64,000 nt of DNA from Naasia lichenicola (lineage in GTDB: Bacteria; Actinomycetota; Actinomycetes; Actinomycetales; Microbacteriaceae). Of this stretch, positions 45,233 through 55,100 are shown one piece after another. The notes beneath the pieces are model-generated. The model ran no database searches and was not told where the DNA came from. It was given only the letters and a program-made list of their open reading frames with translations. Numbering within the stretch: position 1 is the first letter of the stretch; every line of letters begins with the position of its first letter. Made by a program: the position numbers and the translations under genes. The stretch covers positions 619,443-683,442 of the forward strand of contig NZ_SSSM01000003.1 in assembly GCF_004801885.1 (NCBI RefSeq). The letters are read 5' to 3'.

Positions 45233-47215
45233 CTAGAGGTCGCCCTCAACGATCATCCGGATGAGGCTGGTGCCCACGTCCACCTTGGTCACGACCCCGT
45301 CGGTGAAATAGATGACGCTCAGCAGATCGATGTCGTCCGAGGCACTGGTCACCGGCGAACGCGGGAGATCGCGGAGGGACGCGACGGACACGACGCCATC
45401 GGGCGTCCGATAGCCGAACTGAGCCGTCGGACTGATGGGGATCGTGTAGAGGACTGGACCGTCCTCATCCGAGTCCACACGGTAGGTGTGGTTGCCATTC
45501 CCATCGACGTCACCCGCCACCTTGAAGATGTCGACTGTCAGACTCGTCGCGCTCAGGCGACGAATGAAGCCCTGGTAGGCACTCGTGCCGGTCGCCGGCG
45601 TGACGCCTTGCGTGGAGGCCGCGGGTGGCGGTGGTGACTCTTGAGTGGTGCCTGGAGAAGCCGTTGATCCCAACGGTGGGGTGGTCGGAGTGGCGGTCGT
45701 GCTCACCCTAATGCTCACATCGAGCAGATCGCGGTCAAACTCGGAGACCGCTGTGGATGTGACGAGCCCCTGCCAGGCACGGATACCGTCCGGGAACACA
45801 GTGAACAGCGAGAGCAGGTCTTTCGCCGATCCCTCGACGTTGTCCCTCAGCACGCCCAAGGCGCACTCCTTGCCTTCGCGCACGGCTGCGTCGAGCACGT
45901 CCTCGCCGCTCTGCGGGCTGAGGGCGTCAAGGGCGGCAGCGCCACACGAGAGGACGCTCGCTATCGCCTGCGCCCCCGCTAATGTTCCGCCGTTCCTCAC
46001 GACGTCCTTGGTGATGGTCTCGCTGATCCGTTCGACATAGAGCGCCGGGGTGGTGATGCCGCCGATCTCTGAGACGGCCGCTCGCACCGTCGTCTTGGAG
46101 ATCACCTGAACGCTCTTCTTCGCGACTGGCCACACCGATAGGGCCACCAGGCCAGCGTCCATGATGAGGCCGAACATGTCCGGAGTGAGATGAACGGTGT
46201 CCTCGCCGAAGTTGGCGATCCTCTCAGCCTCGGTGGAGGGGAGGGAAACCTGGCCCTGTCCACGTGATGGCAGAACGGTGTTGTGATTGTGGATCTGCCA
46301 GAGGCGAGCGATGGCAGAACCGGCATCGAGGCCCGTATCGGAATCGTTCGCGCCGATCCCGTAGGTCTCCGGCGGATCGACGATGTACCGAAGGAAGAGC
46401 TCGTTGCTCATCCGCAGCTCGTAGTCTCCGTCGTCCCTCTTCACCATGCATGCGGGAAAGAACGACGAACTCGACGCGACGGTCCAATCAGGATCGGGCT
46501 TGGAGCAGTCGGCTTCATCGACGGTGACGCCGAACGTCTTGGCGAGGGAGCTGAAAAGGGCTCGGCCGCCGGGGATGGCATCGACGCTGGCATTGGCCAG
46601 ATCTGCCGCGCCGCTGGCTGCGGTCTTGATCGGATTGATCACGTATTTGCGGAACCAGGAGAAGTGCGGAGCCTCGGCCACCAGACGGCCACCCTCGTGA
46701 CTGGTGGGTATGGGGATCCAGGTGTCCAGCTGATCGTTGTACACGGCGAGAAACGCCCCCTCTGTGGTGGTCTGCCGCCCGTCGACGACGGGGAGCTCCG
46801 ACGGGTCGAGTGGAACGCTGACGGTCGCGCCCTCGATCTCTGTGACCGCGGTAAAGGTGATCTCGTAGGAAGTACCGAGGGGCTCCGCGTAGGCCGCGGC
46901 TGTTGCATCACTCGGGCCGCCGTCGGAACCGCTGAGGATCTCGAGCTTCGTCGCCGACGTGAGTGCGCCGGAGGGCACGGTCACGATGGCATCCGAGCCG
47001 AACGCTCCTCCGGACGTCGGGACGGTGAAGCTCTCCGTTCTCGAGTGCGGTTGAACGGCGAAGAACACGATGGCCGAAACCACGAGGGCGAGGACGACCA
47101 CCCCGGCGGCGATCACAAAAGGTCTGCGACGGGAGTCGAGGAGGACCCCGAATCGGCCGGCCGACCTCTGTGTGTTCGCCGGCGATGTCGTGCTCTCGCT
47201 GGTGTCCTTCGACAT
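45233..47215 (-). CDS. Membrane-anchored large surface protein, ZU5-like family member C
   Basis: 660 residues. The start at 47215 has GAGGTGGGG upstream. The N-terminal helix (about 32-53) is followed by SGGAFGSDAIVTVPSGALT, the same ZU5-like pattern as member A, then VAEAPHFSWFRKYVINPIK, EADCSKPDPDW, LRYIVDPPETYGIGAN, DAGLVALSVWPVAKKSVQV and GKECALGVLRDNVEGSAKDL, all near-parallel to 33596-35512. The C-terminus differs: a Pro/Thr/Ser linker, then a beta domain with VAGDVDGNGNHTYRVDSDED, possibly calcium-binding. A and C are recent paralogues about 11 kb apart on the same strand. Confidence 0.82.
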   Translation of the reverse strand: MSKDTSESTTSPANTQRSAGRFGVLLDSRRRPFVIAAGVVVLALVVSAIVFFAVQPHSRTESFTVPTSGGAFGSDAIVTVPSGALTSATKLEILSGSDGGPSDATAAAYAEPLGTSYEITFTAVTEIEGATVSVPLDPSELPVVDGRQTTTEGAFLAVYNDQLDTWIPIPTSHEGGRLVAEAPHFSWFRKYVINPIKTAASGAADLANASVDAIPGGRALFSSLAKTFGVTVDEADCSKPDPDWTVASSSSFFPACMVKRDDGDYELRMSNELFLRYIVDPPETYGIGANDSDTGLDAGSAIARLWQIHNHNTVLPSRGQGQVSLPSTEAERIANFGEDTVHLTPDMFGLIMDAGLVALSVWPVAKKSVQVISKTTVRAAVSEIGGITTPALYVERISETITKDVVRNGGTLAGAQAIASVLSCGAAALDALSPQSGEDVLDAAVREGKECALGVLRDNVEGSAKDLLSLFTVFPDGIRAWQGLVTSTAVSEFDRDLLDVSIRVSTTATPTTPPLGSTASPGTTQESPPPPAASTQGVTPATGTSAYQGFIRRLSATSLTVDIFKVAGDVDGNGNHTYRVDSDEDGPVLYTIPISPTAQFGYRTPDGVVSVASLRDLPRSPVTSASDDIDLLSVIYFTDGVVTKVDVGTSLIRMIVEGDL

Positions 47216-47431
47216 GGATCCCCACCTCGCGTTTGAATCAGCCATCCGCGGCTCGCGTCGGAGATCCGCCCTGATCACCCCGCCTCCGGAGGGGGCGTCG
47301 CCGAACTCTATCGAGGCGCGGCGCCGCATCGCACATGCCTTCTGCGGGGACGGCTGCTGGCCAGTTCATGAGTGGGCCATCTGGGAGCGACGAACTCAAT
47401 AGAGTGCGCTCATGGGGATCGGTGGAAGACG

Positions 47432-49399
47432 ATGACGCGACGCCGAATCGCGCGTGTCACGGCGGGAATAGCCGTCCTGGCGACCGTCCTTTCAGTGATC
47501 GGCTGCGCGCCTTCGTCGTCGGCCGGCCCGAGCGCTCTTCGAGCCACGGCGAACAGTCTCACCCAACCGACTATCGCCGCCCCCGAAGTCTCCGAGCAGG
47601 CGATCGAGGAATTGAAGATCCTTGCCGACACCGACTCACTCGTGGGAACCCCAGTCGAGATCACCTATCCCGACGCCATCCCATCCGATGGGCTGCGTCT
47701 CACCCGCAGCTATGCGGAAGCACTGCCCGACGAGGTGGCGGCCTCGTTCATGTACTTCGACGAGAACACCGAATCATGGACGGCGGTCCCCTCCGCACTC
47801 AGTGCAGACCGGCGCATGTTGACCGCCACTGTCCACCACCTCTCGCTGTGGGACGACATCGTCAGCGGCACCAAGGCCGGCGTCGGCTCCGTCGCCGACG
47901 CGGCGACGCGGGCTGGGCAATCGGTGGTGGCTGCCGGCACTGCACTCGCAGGGGCGGCGAGCTCGGTCGTGCCCATCTTCCAGTCCGAGTTCGAGAAGGG
48001 TGCCACCACCCTGCACTACGGGGTCGGCTCGCTGCTGACCGCCCGTGTCGATGCGCCGTCGTGCGCAGGACTGGAGCCCGACTGGGTCGACAACATCGCC
48101 GTGCCGGGCCAGGGCTCGGACGATTCCGTGCTGTTCTGCGCCGGGGCAGACCCCAGTGACGACGACCAGCTTCTGGTAAAGGCCCGCGTCAACCGCGGCT
48201 TCGGATTCACCGCCAAGTCCTACCTCGACACCGTCGCAGCGGACAATGACACCTACGACGACCTCATCGGTCAGGCGCTCACGGCGATCGGTGCCACTGA
48301 TAGTTCGATCGGTCAGTCGATCGCCGACCTGACAGCCGACGGCGATCTGGTGGGCCCCGGAGCCGAGGTCGACTACACGTTCGAACGCGCTGCGTTCGGC
48401 AGCGGCTATGAAGGCTACGTCGTGGAGTTGACTCCGCCCACCGTCCTGCAGTTCGTGGCATCCACCCTCGCCTCGACTGCGACCAGGTACGGAGTCAGTC
48501 AGGCGGAGGGCACTCTCGGCGCGGTGCTCGCCGTTGCGTCATGTGCGTCGTCGATCTACGACATGGACGACGCCGGAGACATCGCTCGGGCGGTGCTGGA
48601 GTGCATCAGCGCCAACGATGAGGCGTTCGCCAAGCAGCTCGCGGTCGGACTTCTCGAGCTCGGCAAGACTCCGAAGGAGGCGGGCGCGCTCGCCGGCAAG
48701 ATCCTCGGCCGGATCTCGATCGTGCTCGCCATCCTCCCCGCGGTCATCAACGAGTACGACTTCGCGTTCGAGCAGAGCGCGGCAGACGACACTCGCCGCG
48801 TGACCATCGAAGTCGGCACGCCGCCGGTGGTGAAGGGTGTCGGCTCCACCAAGGTCGTCGATCTGATGCCGTGGAGCGATGAATCGATCATCGAGGGTGC
48901 CATCTCCATGAGCGGCAACTTCTCCTGCGACACCTCGGCCATCAGTGGGAGAGCCGACGCGTACCGGTGCTTCGGCGAGGATGCCGTGCTCGACCCGTGC
49001 TTCATCGACCCCGACTCCCCCAACTCCCCCAACGAAGCGCTGTGCGGAGACGGCACCACCGACTGGGAGCGAGTGAGCGGAGACTTCGTCGCTCACGACG
49101 GAGTGGATGTTTCCGACGCCGACCCGCTGGGCGTCGAGCTCGAAGACGGCCGGGTCTGCTCGCGCTCGACCGGTGCAGGGCCGACACCGCCAACGGGGTA
49201 CTCCAGCTGGCTCGGCGGCTGTGCCGAGCCGGGCGGCGAATACACCGATGTGCTGTGGGGATCACCCGACTCGGAGTCGGAGGACGTCGCGTGGCCGTTC
49301 ATGTTCATCGCGCTCGGGTCGGGCGGGCTGCTTCAGGTCGCGGTAGGGCCGGAAGGCCGCAATCCGGAGCTGGTGGGCGTGACGGTGGTCTATCGCTAG
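47432..49399 (+). CDS. Large lipoprotein, ZU5-like family member D
   Basis: 655 residues. Lipobox SVIGC with C25. It shares the family layout: an N-terminal beta region, HHLSLWDDIV, a cysteine module with DDDQLLVKARVNRGFGF, an Ala-rich helical part with AVASCASSI, and GKTPKEAGALAGKILGRISI. The C-terminal domain (about 500-655) has paired cysteines and DVLWGSPDSESEDVAWPFMF. A truncated copy of this gene lies at 31767-32531. It is divergent from member C, with about 215 bases between. GTGGAAG precedes the ATG; the frame is open about 20 codons further upstream. Confidence 0.8.
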   Translation: MTRRRIARVTAGIAVLATVLSVIGCAPSSSAGPSALRATANSLTQPTIAAPEVSEQAIEELKILADTDSLVGTPVEITYPDAIPSDGLRLTRSYAEALPDEVAASFMYFDENTESWTAVPSALSADRRMLTATVHHLSLWDDIVSGTKAGVGSVADAATRAGQSVVAAGTALAGAASSVVPIFQSEFEKGATTLHYGVGSLLTARVDAPSCAGLEPDWVDNIAVPGQGSDDSVLFCAGADPSDDDQLLVKARVNRGFGFTAKSYLDTVAADNDTYDDLIGQALTAIGATDSSIGQSIADLTADGDLVGPGAEVDYTFERAAFGSGYEGYVVELTPPTVLQFVASTLASTATRYGVSQAEGTLGAVLAVASCASSIYDMDDAGDIARAVLECISANDEAFAKQLAVGLLELGKTPKEAGALAGKILGRISIVLAILPAVINEYDFAFEQSAADDTRRVTIEVGTPPVVKGVGSTKVVDLMPWSDESIIEGAISMSGNFSCDTSAISGRADAYRCFGEDAVLDPCFIDPDSPNSPNEALCGDGTTDWERVSGDFVAHDGVDVSDADPLGVELEDGRVCSRSTGAGPTPPTGYSSWLGGCAEPGGEYTDVLWGSPDSESEDVAWPFMFIALGSGGLLQVAVGPEGRNPELVGVTVVYR

Positions 49400-49544
49400 A
49401 GCGGATTCGTCGCTTAGATCTTCTGGATCTGTGAGGCAACCGGTTATTCCTATCTCCGGCGGTCCGCTGATTGGGGCGCCTCCCGCGGTCAGGTCGATGC
49501 GCGAGGCGTGCGATGCTTGGCCGCCCGCCTAATACGGTGGTGCC

Positions 49545-50960
49545 GTGGCCACTCGAACTGCGGCGTATGCCTACGCGATCCTCGCGTTCTTCACGCTGTT
49601 CGCCGGTGAAGCGATCCGCAACACCTTCAGCTGGTACGGGTACGCCGGGTGGATTGCGGTCATGTTCGTAGGCTGCGTGGTGGTGTTCGCGCAGGGGGTG
49701 CGAGCGGGGCGGCAGGTCGAGGGTGACCAATCGAGGGCCTCGATACGCCCGCTTCGCGGGCTACTCGACCAACGAAAAGGCGCGGCATTCGGGAGGCTGT
49801 GGCCGGCGGCCGTCGTGCTGCTCGGCGCGTACATCGTGTGGGCGATCGTGTCGCTGGCGTGGTCGGCGTATCCGCTCGGAACGCTGACGGGCATCGCCGC
49901 GCTGCTGGTGGTGACGTTCGTTGCGGTGACTCTCGTGCGCAGCTTGGGCTGGATCGAGATCGCGCGGGCTCTGGCCGTTGCGCTCACGGTGATCCTGGCG
50001 TTGTCGCTGCTGTTCGAGATCATCGTCGCCGCAGTCGCCCGCCGGCCGATCCTGCCCGTGTTCCCCATCGACGTCGTGCCCGGGCAGAAGATCCCCGACG
50101 CCTTCTATTGGAGCCGGGCGCTCTTGTTCGAGGGTGGCCGTATTCAAGGCATCGTCGGCAACGCCAACCTCCTGGGCTTCATCGCGCTGCTAGCGCTGAT
50201 CCTCTGCGGATGCCTGCTCGCCGCTGGCGCACTCCCCCGCTGGCTCGCTATCTCCGGCCTTGCCCTTGCGACGCTCGAGCTCGTGCTGACTCGATCATCG
50301 ACCGTCATCGCGGCAACCGTGACGACGGTCCTGGTGCTCGCCCTCGGCGTACTGCTTCGACGAGGAGCACGAGCGTCTCGCGCGGTCCGACGTCGTGTGG
50401 GGAGTGGGGTCATCGCCCTGCTCCTGGTCGGTGTCGTCGTCGCGCTCATCCAGTACCGCTCGCTGCTGGCAATCATGGGCAAGAGCGACGACCTCACTGG
50501 GCGCTTCGACATCTGGTCGACCGTCGGCACCCTATTCCTGCAACGCCCTGTCGTCGGCTGGGGGTGGATCGGCTATTGGCTGCCGTGGATCGCGCCCTTC
50601 GATCACCTCGCAGAACGCCGTGGGGTCGTATACCTGCAGGCGCACAACGCCTTCCTCGACGTGGCGTTCCAGCTGGGGGTGGTCGGGCTGATCCTGTTCA
50701 TCGGGCTCATCATCGCCATCGCTACCCGGATCGGCCGCGGGGAATTGGGATCCGCTGACGCGTCGGCCTCGACAGTGGGCGTGCTGCTGCCCGCTCTGCT
50801 GCTCACCGCGCTGCTCACTCAGGCGCTAGCCGAATCGCGGCTGCTGTACGAGGGGAACTGGGCACTGCTCGGAGTACTGGTCCTCGCATCGGCTGCCCCT
50901 TTGGCACAGTCACGGGCGAGGCCGGATGACGCCGCCGTGCGGCTCGACGAATCGCGCTGA
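49545..50960 (+). CDS. O-antigen ligase-like polymerase (second Wzy/WaaL-type protein)
   Basis: 471 residues, GTG start, about twelve hydrophobic helices. The WZY_C region is clear: GRFDIWSTVGTLFLQRPVVG, GWGWIGYW and YLQAHNAFLDVAFQLGVVG. It polymerises or ligates lipid-linked glycans. A REP-like palindrome is embedded in frame at 49734-49776 and codes RASIRPLRGLLDQRK, placed in the loop between helices two and three. The chain otherwise looks intact, so the insert seems tolerated. It is distinct from the Wzy at 25549, so two polymers or a polymerase plus a ligase may be made. Confidence 0.85.
   Translation: MATRTAAYAYAILAFFTLFAGEAIRNTFSWYGYAGWIAVMFVGCVVVFAQGVRAGRQVEGDQSRASIRPLRGLLDQRKGAAFGRLWPAAVVLLGAYIVWAIVSLAWSAYPLGTLTGIAALLVVTFVAVTLVRSLGWIEIARALAVALTVILALSLLFEIIVAAVARRPILPVFPIDVVPGQKIPDAFYWSRALLFEGGRIQGIVGNANLLGFIALLALILCGCLLAAGALPRWLAISGLALATLELVLTRSSTVIAATVTTVLVLALGVLLRRGARASRAVRRRVGSGVIALLLVGVVVALIQYRSLLAIMGKSDDLTGRFDIWSTVGTLFLQRPVVGWGWIGYWLPWIAPFDHLAERRGVVYLQAHNAFLDVAFQLGVVGLILFIGLIIAIATRIGRGELGSADASASTVGVLLPALLLTALLTQALAESRLLYEGNWALLGVLVLASAAPLAQSRARPDDAAVRLDESR
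49734..49776. repeat. REP-like palindrome inside a coding sequence
   Basis: GGGCCTCGATACGCCCGCTT continues CGCGGGCTACTCGACCAACG. The inverted core CGCCCGC/GCGGGC with flanking TCGA matches the architecture of the units at 13931 and 38588 with compensatory changes in the stem. It lies in frame within the ligase-like gene. Confidence 0.7.
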
Positions 50961-50988
50961 CCCGCAGGAGAGTGGGCTTATAAGATAA

Positions 50989-51026
50989 GGGCCGTCGGGC
51001 GAGATACCCGGTATCGCCCGGCGGCC
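50989..51026 (+). terminator. Long GC-rich hairpin after the ligase-like gene
   Basis: GGGCCGTCGGGCGAGATACC and its near-complement GGTATCGCCCGGCGGCC form a stem of about 16 pairs. It lies 29 bases downstream of the stop and is probably the terminator, shared with the convergent SGNH gene. A second hairpin, GTCCCCC-CGAT-GGGGGAC, lies at 51067-51084. Confidence 0.7.
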
Positions 51027-51209
51027 TCGTCGCGCGGCTTACCCGGACGCGCGGCGTACCCCGATTGTCCCCCCGATGGGGGACGCGGACAATGGTGGAC
51101 CAGCATCTCCTGGCTGATTCCCATAATCGGCGAGCTGCGGGCATCGTGGCGGGCCTCGCGTCCCACCTCAGCCAGCCATTGAACGCAAGGGGGAGGCCGG
51201 CGGGGCTGA

Positions 51210-51983
51210 TCAGCCGGTTGACAACCCGATGTCATCGAGGGCCGAAGCGATCAAGGCGGACATCTTGGTGGCGATGTACTTCTGGCCCTCTTCCGTCGCA
51301 TAGAGGCCGTCATCTGTCGTCAGTGCCTCACCGTCGACCAACCAGCCCTCCGCGATCGGATCGACGAACCGCACGGACGCCTCCTCCGCCGCTCGGCTGA
51401 GCGCGTCGCGGTCTTCGAGGATCTTGATCGGCGGCGCAATATCCGCCCAGGCCGGTCCGACCACCAGGACCTGTGCATCCGGGACCTGCCTTGCGGCGAC
51501 GGCGAGCGCGATGAGAGCAGCGTCGAAGACGTTCGTCCCCTGATTGACGTCACTGCGGCTGCCGAAGAAGACGACGAGATCCGCGTCTTTGCGCACCTCG
51601 CCGGCGTGAGTGGAGAACGTGTCGCGCGACGCCTTCGGGTTGTAGGTGACGTATCCGCTCCCATCGGTCGCGAGCACCTGGAAGTCAGCGTCCACCGAGG
51701 TGGCGAGCAGCTCGGGCCAGGTCGCATCAGTCGAAGCGCCGTCGAGTGGGCCCGAGGTGAAGGAGTCCCCTATGACAGCGATCACCGGCCGAGGCGCCAC
51801 GGCGAGGCTGGCGCCCTCTGCCCCGGCTTTTGACGGCGGTGCCGAGCGACTGCCGAGGACGATCGTCACCGGCGCGCCGATGACGATGACAGCGATCACG
51901 GCGATGAGGAACCAGCGGGGCGCGCCACCGAAGTCGTCGTGCCACCAGGGGTTTCGGGTCCAGCTGCGATTCGGGTCTCGCAT
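51210..51983 (-). CDS. Membrane-anchored SGNH-hydrolase-like protein with WW-GAPRW module
   Basis: 257 residues. The N-terminus RNPWWHDDFGGAPRWFL (10-26) is the same module as in the tiny proteins at 14870, 16355 and 16607 and is followed by a helix (25-44). The extracellular domain has block I IGDSFTSG (Ser74) and FFGSRSDVNQG as a block-III-like motif. At the C-terminus, where SGNH enzymes carry D-x-x-H, the sequence reads DDGLYATEEG: tyrosine replaces histidine, so the catalytic triad seems incomplete. It may be an inactive binding protein or use another base. EPS deacetylation or acyl transfer would be the usual family role. Confidence 0.82.
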   Translation of the reverse strand: MRDPNRSWTRNPWWHDDFGGAPRWFLIAVIAVIVIGAPVTIVLGSRSAPPSKAGAEGASLAVAPRPVIAVIGDSFTSGPLDGASTDATWPELLATSVDADFQVLATDGSGYVTYNPKASRDTFSTHAGEVRKDADLVVFFGSRSDVNQGTNVFDAALIALAVAARQVPDAQVLVVGPAWADIAPPIKILEDRDALSRAAEEASVRFVDPIAEGWLVDGEALTTDDGLYATEEGQKYIATKMSALIASALDDIGLSTG

Positions 51984-52138
51984 GCGGCGGATCCTACGCG
52001 CCGCGACTGCAATTCGCCACCACCGCTGGAGTCAGCGGACCTCGAATTTCTCGCGACCCGGCCGACCCCGAAGTGGGGGCACCCGGAAAGGGGCGTGAAG
52101 CATTCAGGCAGGAACCGTACTCTGAGCCGTACAGGCGT

Positions 52139-52198
52139 AGTTACCCGACTTCGCGGTTACCCAGACCGCTCGCCTGACCCGAACAAGAGGCTTACCCG
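52139..52198 (+). promoter_or_regulatory. Four TTACCC-like boxes at about 17-base spacing
   Basis: TTACCCG at 52141, TTACCCA at 52157, TGACCCGAA at 52175 and TTACCCG at 52192, the last touching the GTG start. Steps are 16, 18 and 17 bases. AAGAGG (52185-52190) is the ribosome site. Similar words at 58506, 58545 and 58589 precede the cytidylyltransferase gene. Candidate operator array. Confidence 0.5.
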
Positions 52199-55100
52199 TG
52201 CCCTACTCCTTCCGTGCGTCCCTGCGCGCGCTTGCCACTGTCACTGCCGTCGCCGTCGTGGCGGGTACGGTGCTCGTCACCGCCCCGGCCTACGCCGACA
52301 CCTCCCCCGCCGCCGGGGTGACTCAGACCGTGTCGTCTGACGCGCTGCCCACCGTGCAGATCAACGGCGTGGTCTACACGCAGGTGATCGTGGGCAATAC
52401 CGTCTATGCAGGCGGCAGCTTCTCCACCGCGCAGCCGGCCGGCGCAGCGTCAGGCGTGGGCACCGTCGCCCGCGCCAACCTGCTCGCCTACAACCTCACG
52501 ACGGGTGAGCTGATCAGCTCGTTCGCGCCGAACCCCAACGGAATCGTCCGCTCCCTCGCGGCCTCCCCCGACGGCACGCGCCTCTACATCGGCGGTCAGT
52601 TCACCAGCATCGGCGGCGCCGCCCGCAATCGTGCGGCGTCGATCGACGTCGCCAGTGGTGCTCTGACCACCTGGAACCCGAACAGCAACGGCGCCGTGTA
52701 CGGGATCGTCGCCAGCAACAGCACGGTCTGGATGGGCGGAAACTTCACCTCGATGAAGAGCACGGCCCGGCTGCATGCCGCCGCGGTGACTGCCACGGAC
52801 GCGTCGATCCTTCCCTTCTCGGCCTCCGCTGACGGCGGCCGGGTCAACGCCATCGTCGCCAATGCCGACTTCACCAAGATCGTCCTCGGCGGCTCGTTCA
52901 CCACCGTCAACGGTGCAGGCAGCCCGAACACCGGCGGAGACAGCGGCTACGGCCTCGGCATGGTCGATGCCGCCACAGGAGCTTCGCTGTCCTTCCCCGC
53001 CTCACAGCGCGTGAAGAACGGCGGCGCCGACGCCGCCATCTACAGCCTCACCTCCGACGGCACCAGCTTCTACGGCACCGGCTACCACTTCGGCGGCGGC
53101 GGCAACACCGAGGGGACCTTCCGCGCCGAATGGAGCAACGGCTCCCTCGTCTGGGAAGAGGACTGCCACGGCGACACCTACTCGGTCGCCACCTCGACGG
53201 ACGCCGTGTACATCGCTGGCCACCCCCACTACTGCGGCAACTCCGGCGGACACCCGCAGACCGACCCGTGGACCTTCCAGCGCGCCATGGCCTGGTCCAA
53301 GACCAGCAGCGGCGAGCGCAACCTGGCCGACCCCTACGGCTACCCGAGCTGGACCGACGTCGAACACCCCACCCTGCTCAACTGGTACCCCGACTTCAAC
53401 ACCGGCACCGTGACCGGGCAGAACCAGGGACCGTGGAGCGTCGCAGCCAACGCGAACTACGTCGTCTACGGCGGCGAGTTCACCACCGTCAACGGCGTGC
53501 GTCAGCAGGGCCTGGTCCGCTTCGCGAACAAGACCATCGCGCCCAACCTCGACGGACCGCGCGTCAGCAGCTCGAAGTTCCTGCCGACCCTCAACTCCTT
53601 CTCCTCCGGCCAGGTCCGCGTCAGCTGGCCCGCCAACTACGACCGCGACAACCAGTACCTGACCTACACGCTCTACCGTGACGGCTCCAACACGACGCCG
53701 ATCTGGAGCGGCGTGGTCGGATCGCGCATCTGGTTCGACCGGCCAACCACGACCGTGGTCGACACCGGCCTCGTCCCCGGAAGCACCCACACCTACCGCA
53801 TCCGGGCAACCGACCCGTACGGCAACACCGTGCTGGGCAACTCGGTCTCGGTGACCGTCTCGGCCGCCACCCCCAGCGGCTACGCACAGTCCGTCCTCGA
53901 CGACGGCGCGAAGAACTTCTGGCGCCTCGGCGACGCGGCCGGCTCGACCACGGTCGCCGACTGGGCGGGTTCCGACATCGCGGCCGCCGGCACGGGCGTC
54001 TCGTTCGCCCAGACCGGCGCGATCGCTGACGACACCAACAGCTCCGCTCTCTTCTCGGGCGACGGCACCGGCGTCATCACGAGCAACACCATCCAGGCCG
54101 GTCCGAACACCTTCTCGATCGAGGCGTGGTTCAAGACCACGAGCACCTCGGGGGGAAAGATCGTCGGATTCGGCAATGCGAAGAGCGGCGACTCCAGCAA
54201 CTACGACCGCCACGTCTACATGGACGGCAACGGAGCGGTGAGCTTCGGCGTCTACAACGGCAACACCTCCACAGTGAGCAGCAAGGCCGGACTGAATGAC
54301 GGCCAGTGGCACCAGGTGACCGCGAGCCTCGGCGCTGCCGGCATGCAGCTGTTCGTCGACGGCATCAAGGTCGCCTCGCGCACCGATGTCACCGCCGGAC
54401 AGACCTACTCGGGCTACTGGCGCATCGGCGGCGACTCCACATGGGGCGGCGACAAGTACTTCGACGGAAACATCGACGACGTCTCGATCTACGGCACCGC
54501 GCTCACTCGCGACCAGGTCCGCACCCACTACACGCTGTCCGGTCGCGCCCTCAGCACCGTGCCCGCACCCACCGACGCCTACGGCAGCGCCGTCTACAAC
54601 GACGAGCCGACGCTCTACTGGCGCCTCGGCGAATCGACCGGCGACACCGTCGCCGATTCGAGCGGCAACGGCAACGCAGGGATCTATGAGAACGGCGTCA
54701 CGCTCGGCACCACGGGCGCCGTGACCGGCACCGCCAACACCGCAGCGAGCTTCGATGGCAACGACGACACCATCGCCAGCGTCGCCCGCTTCGGCAACCC
54801 GACCAACTACACCCTCGAGTCGTGGTTCAAGTCGGACTCCACCTCCGGCGGCAAGATCATCGGCTTCGCCGGCAACCAGAACGGCAACTCCGGCAGCCAC
54901 GACCGCGACGTATTCCTGCAGGACAACGGCCAGGTCGTCTTCGGCACCTGGACCGGCCAGGAGAACCGGGCCACCTCGCAGAACGGCGGCTACAACGACG
55001 GCGCATGGCACTACGTGGTAGCCACGCAGTCGTCCGACGGCATGAAGCTCTACGTCGACGGTGTGCTCGTGGGCACGAACGGCAACACCGGCGCCGAGAA

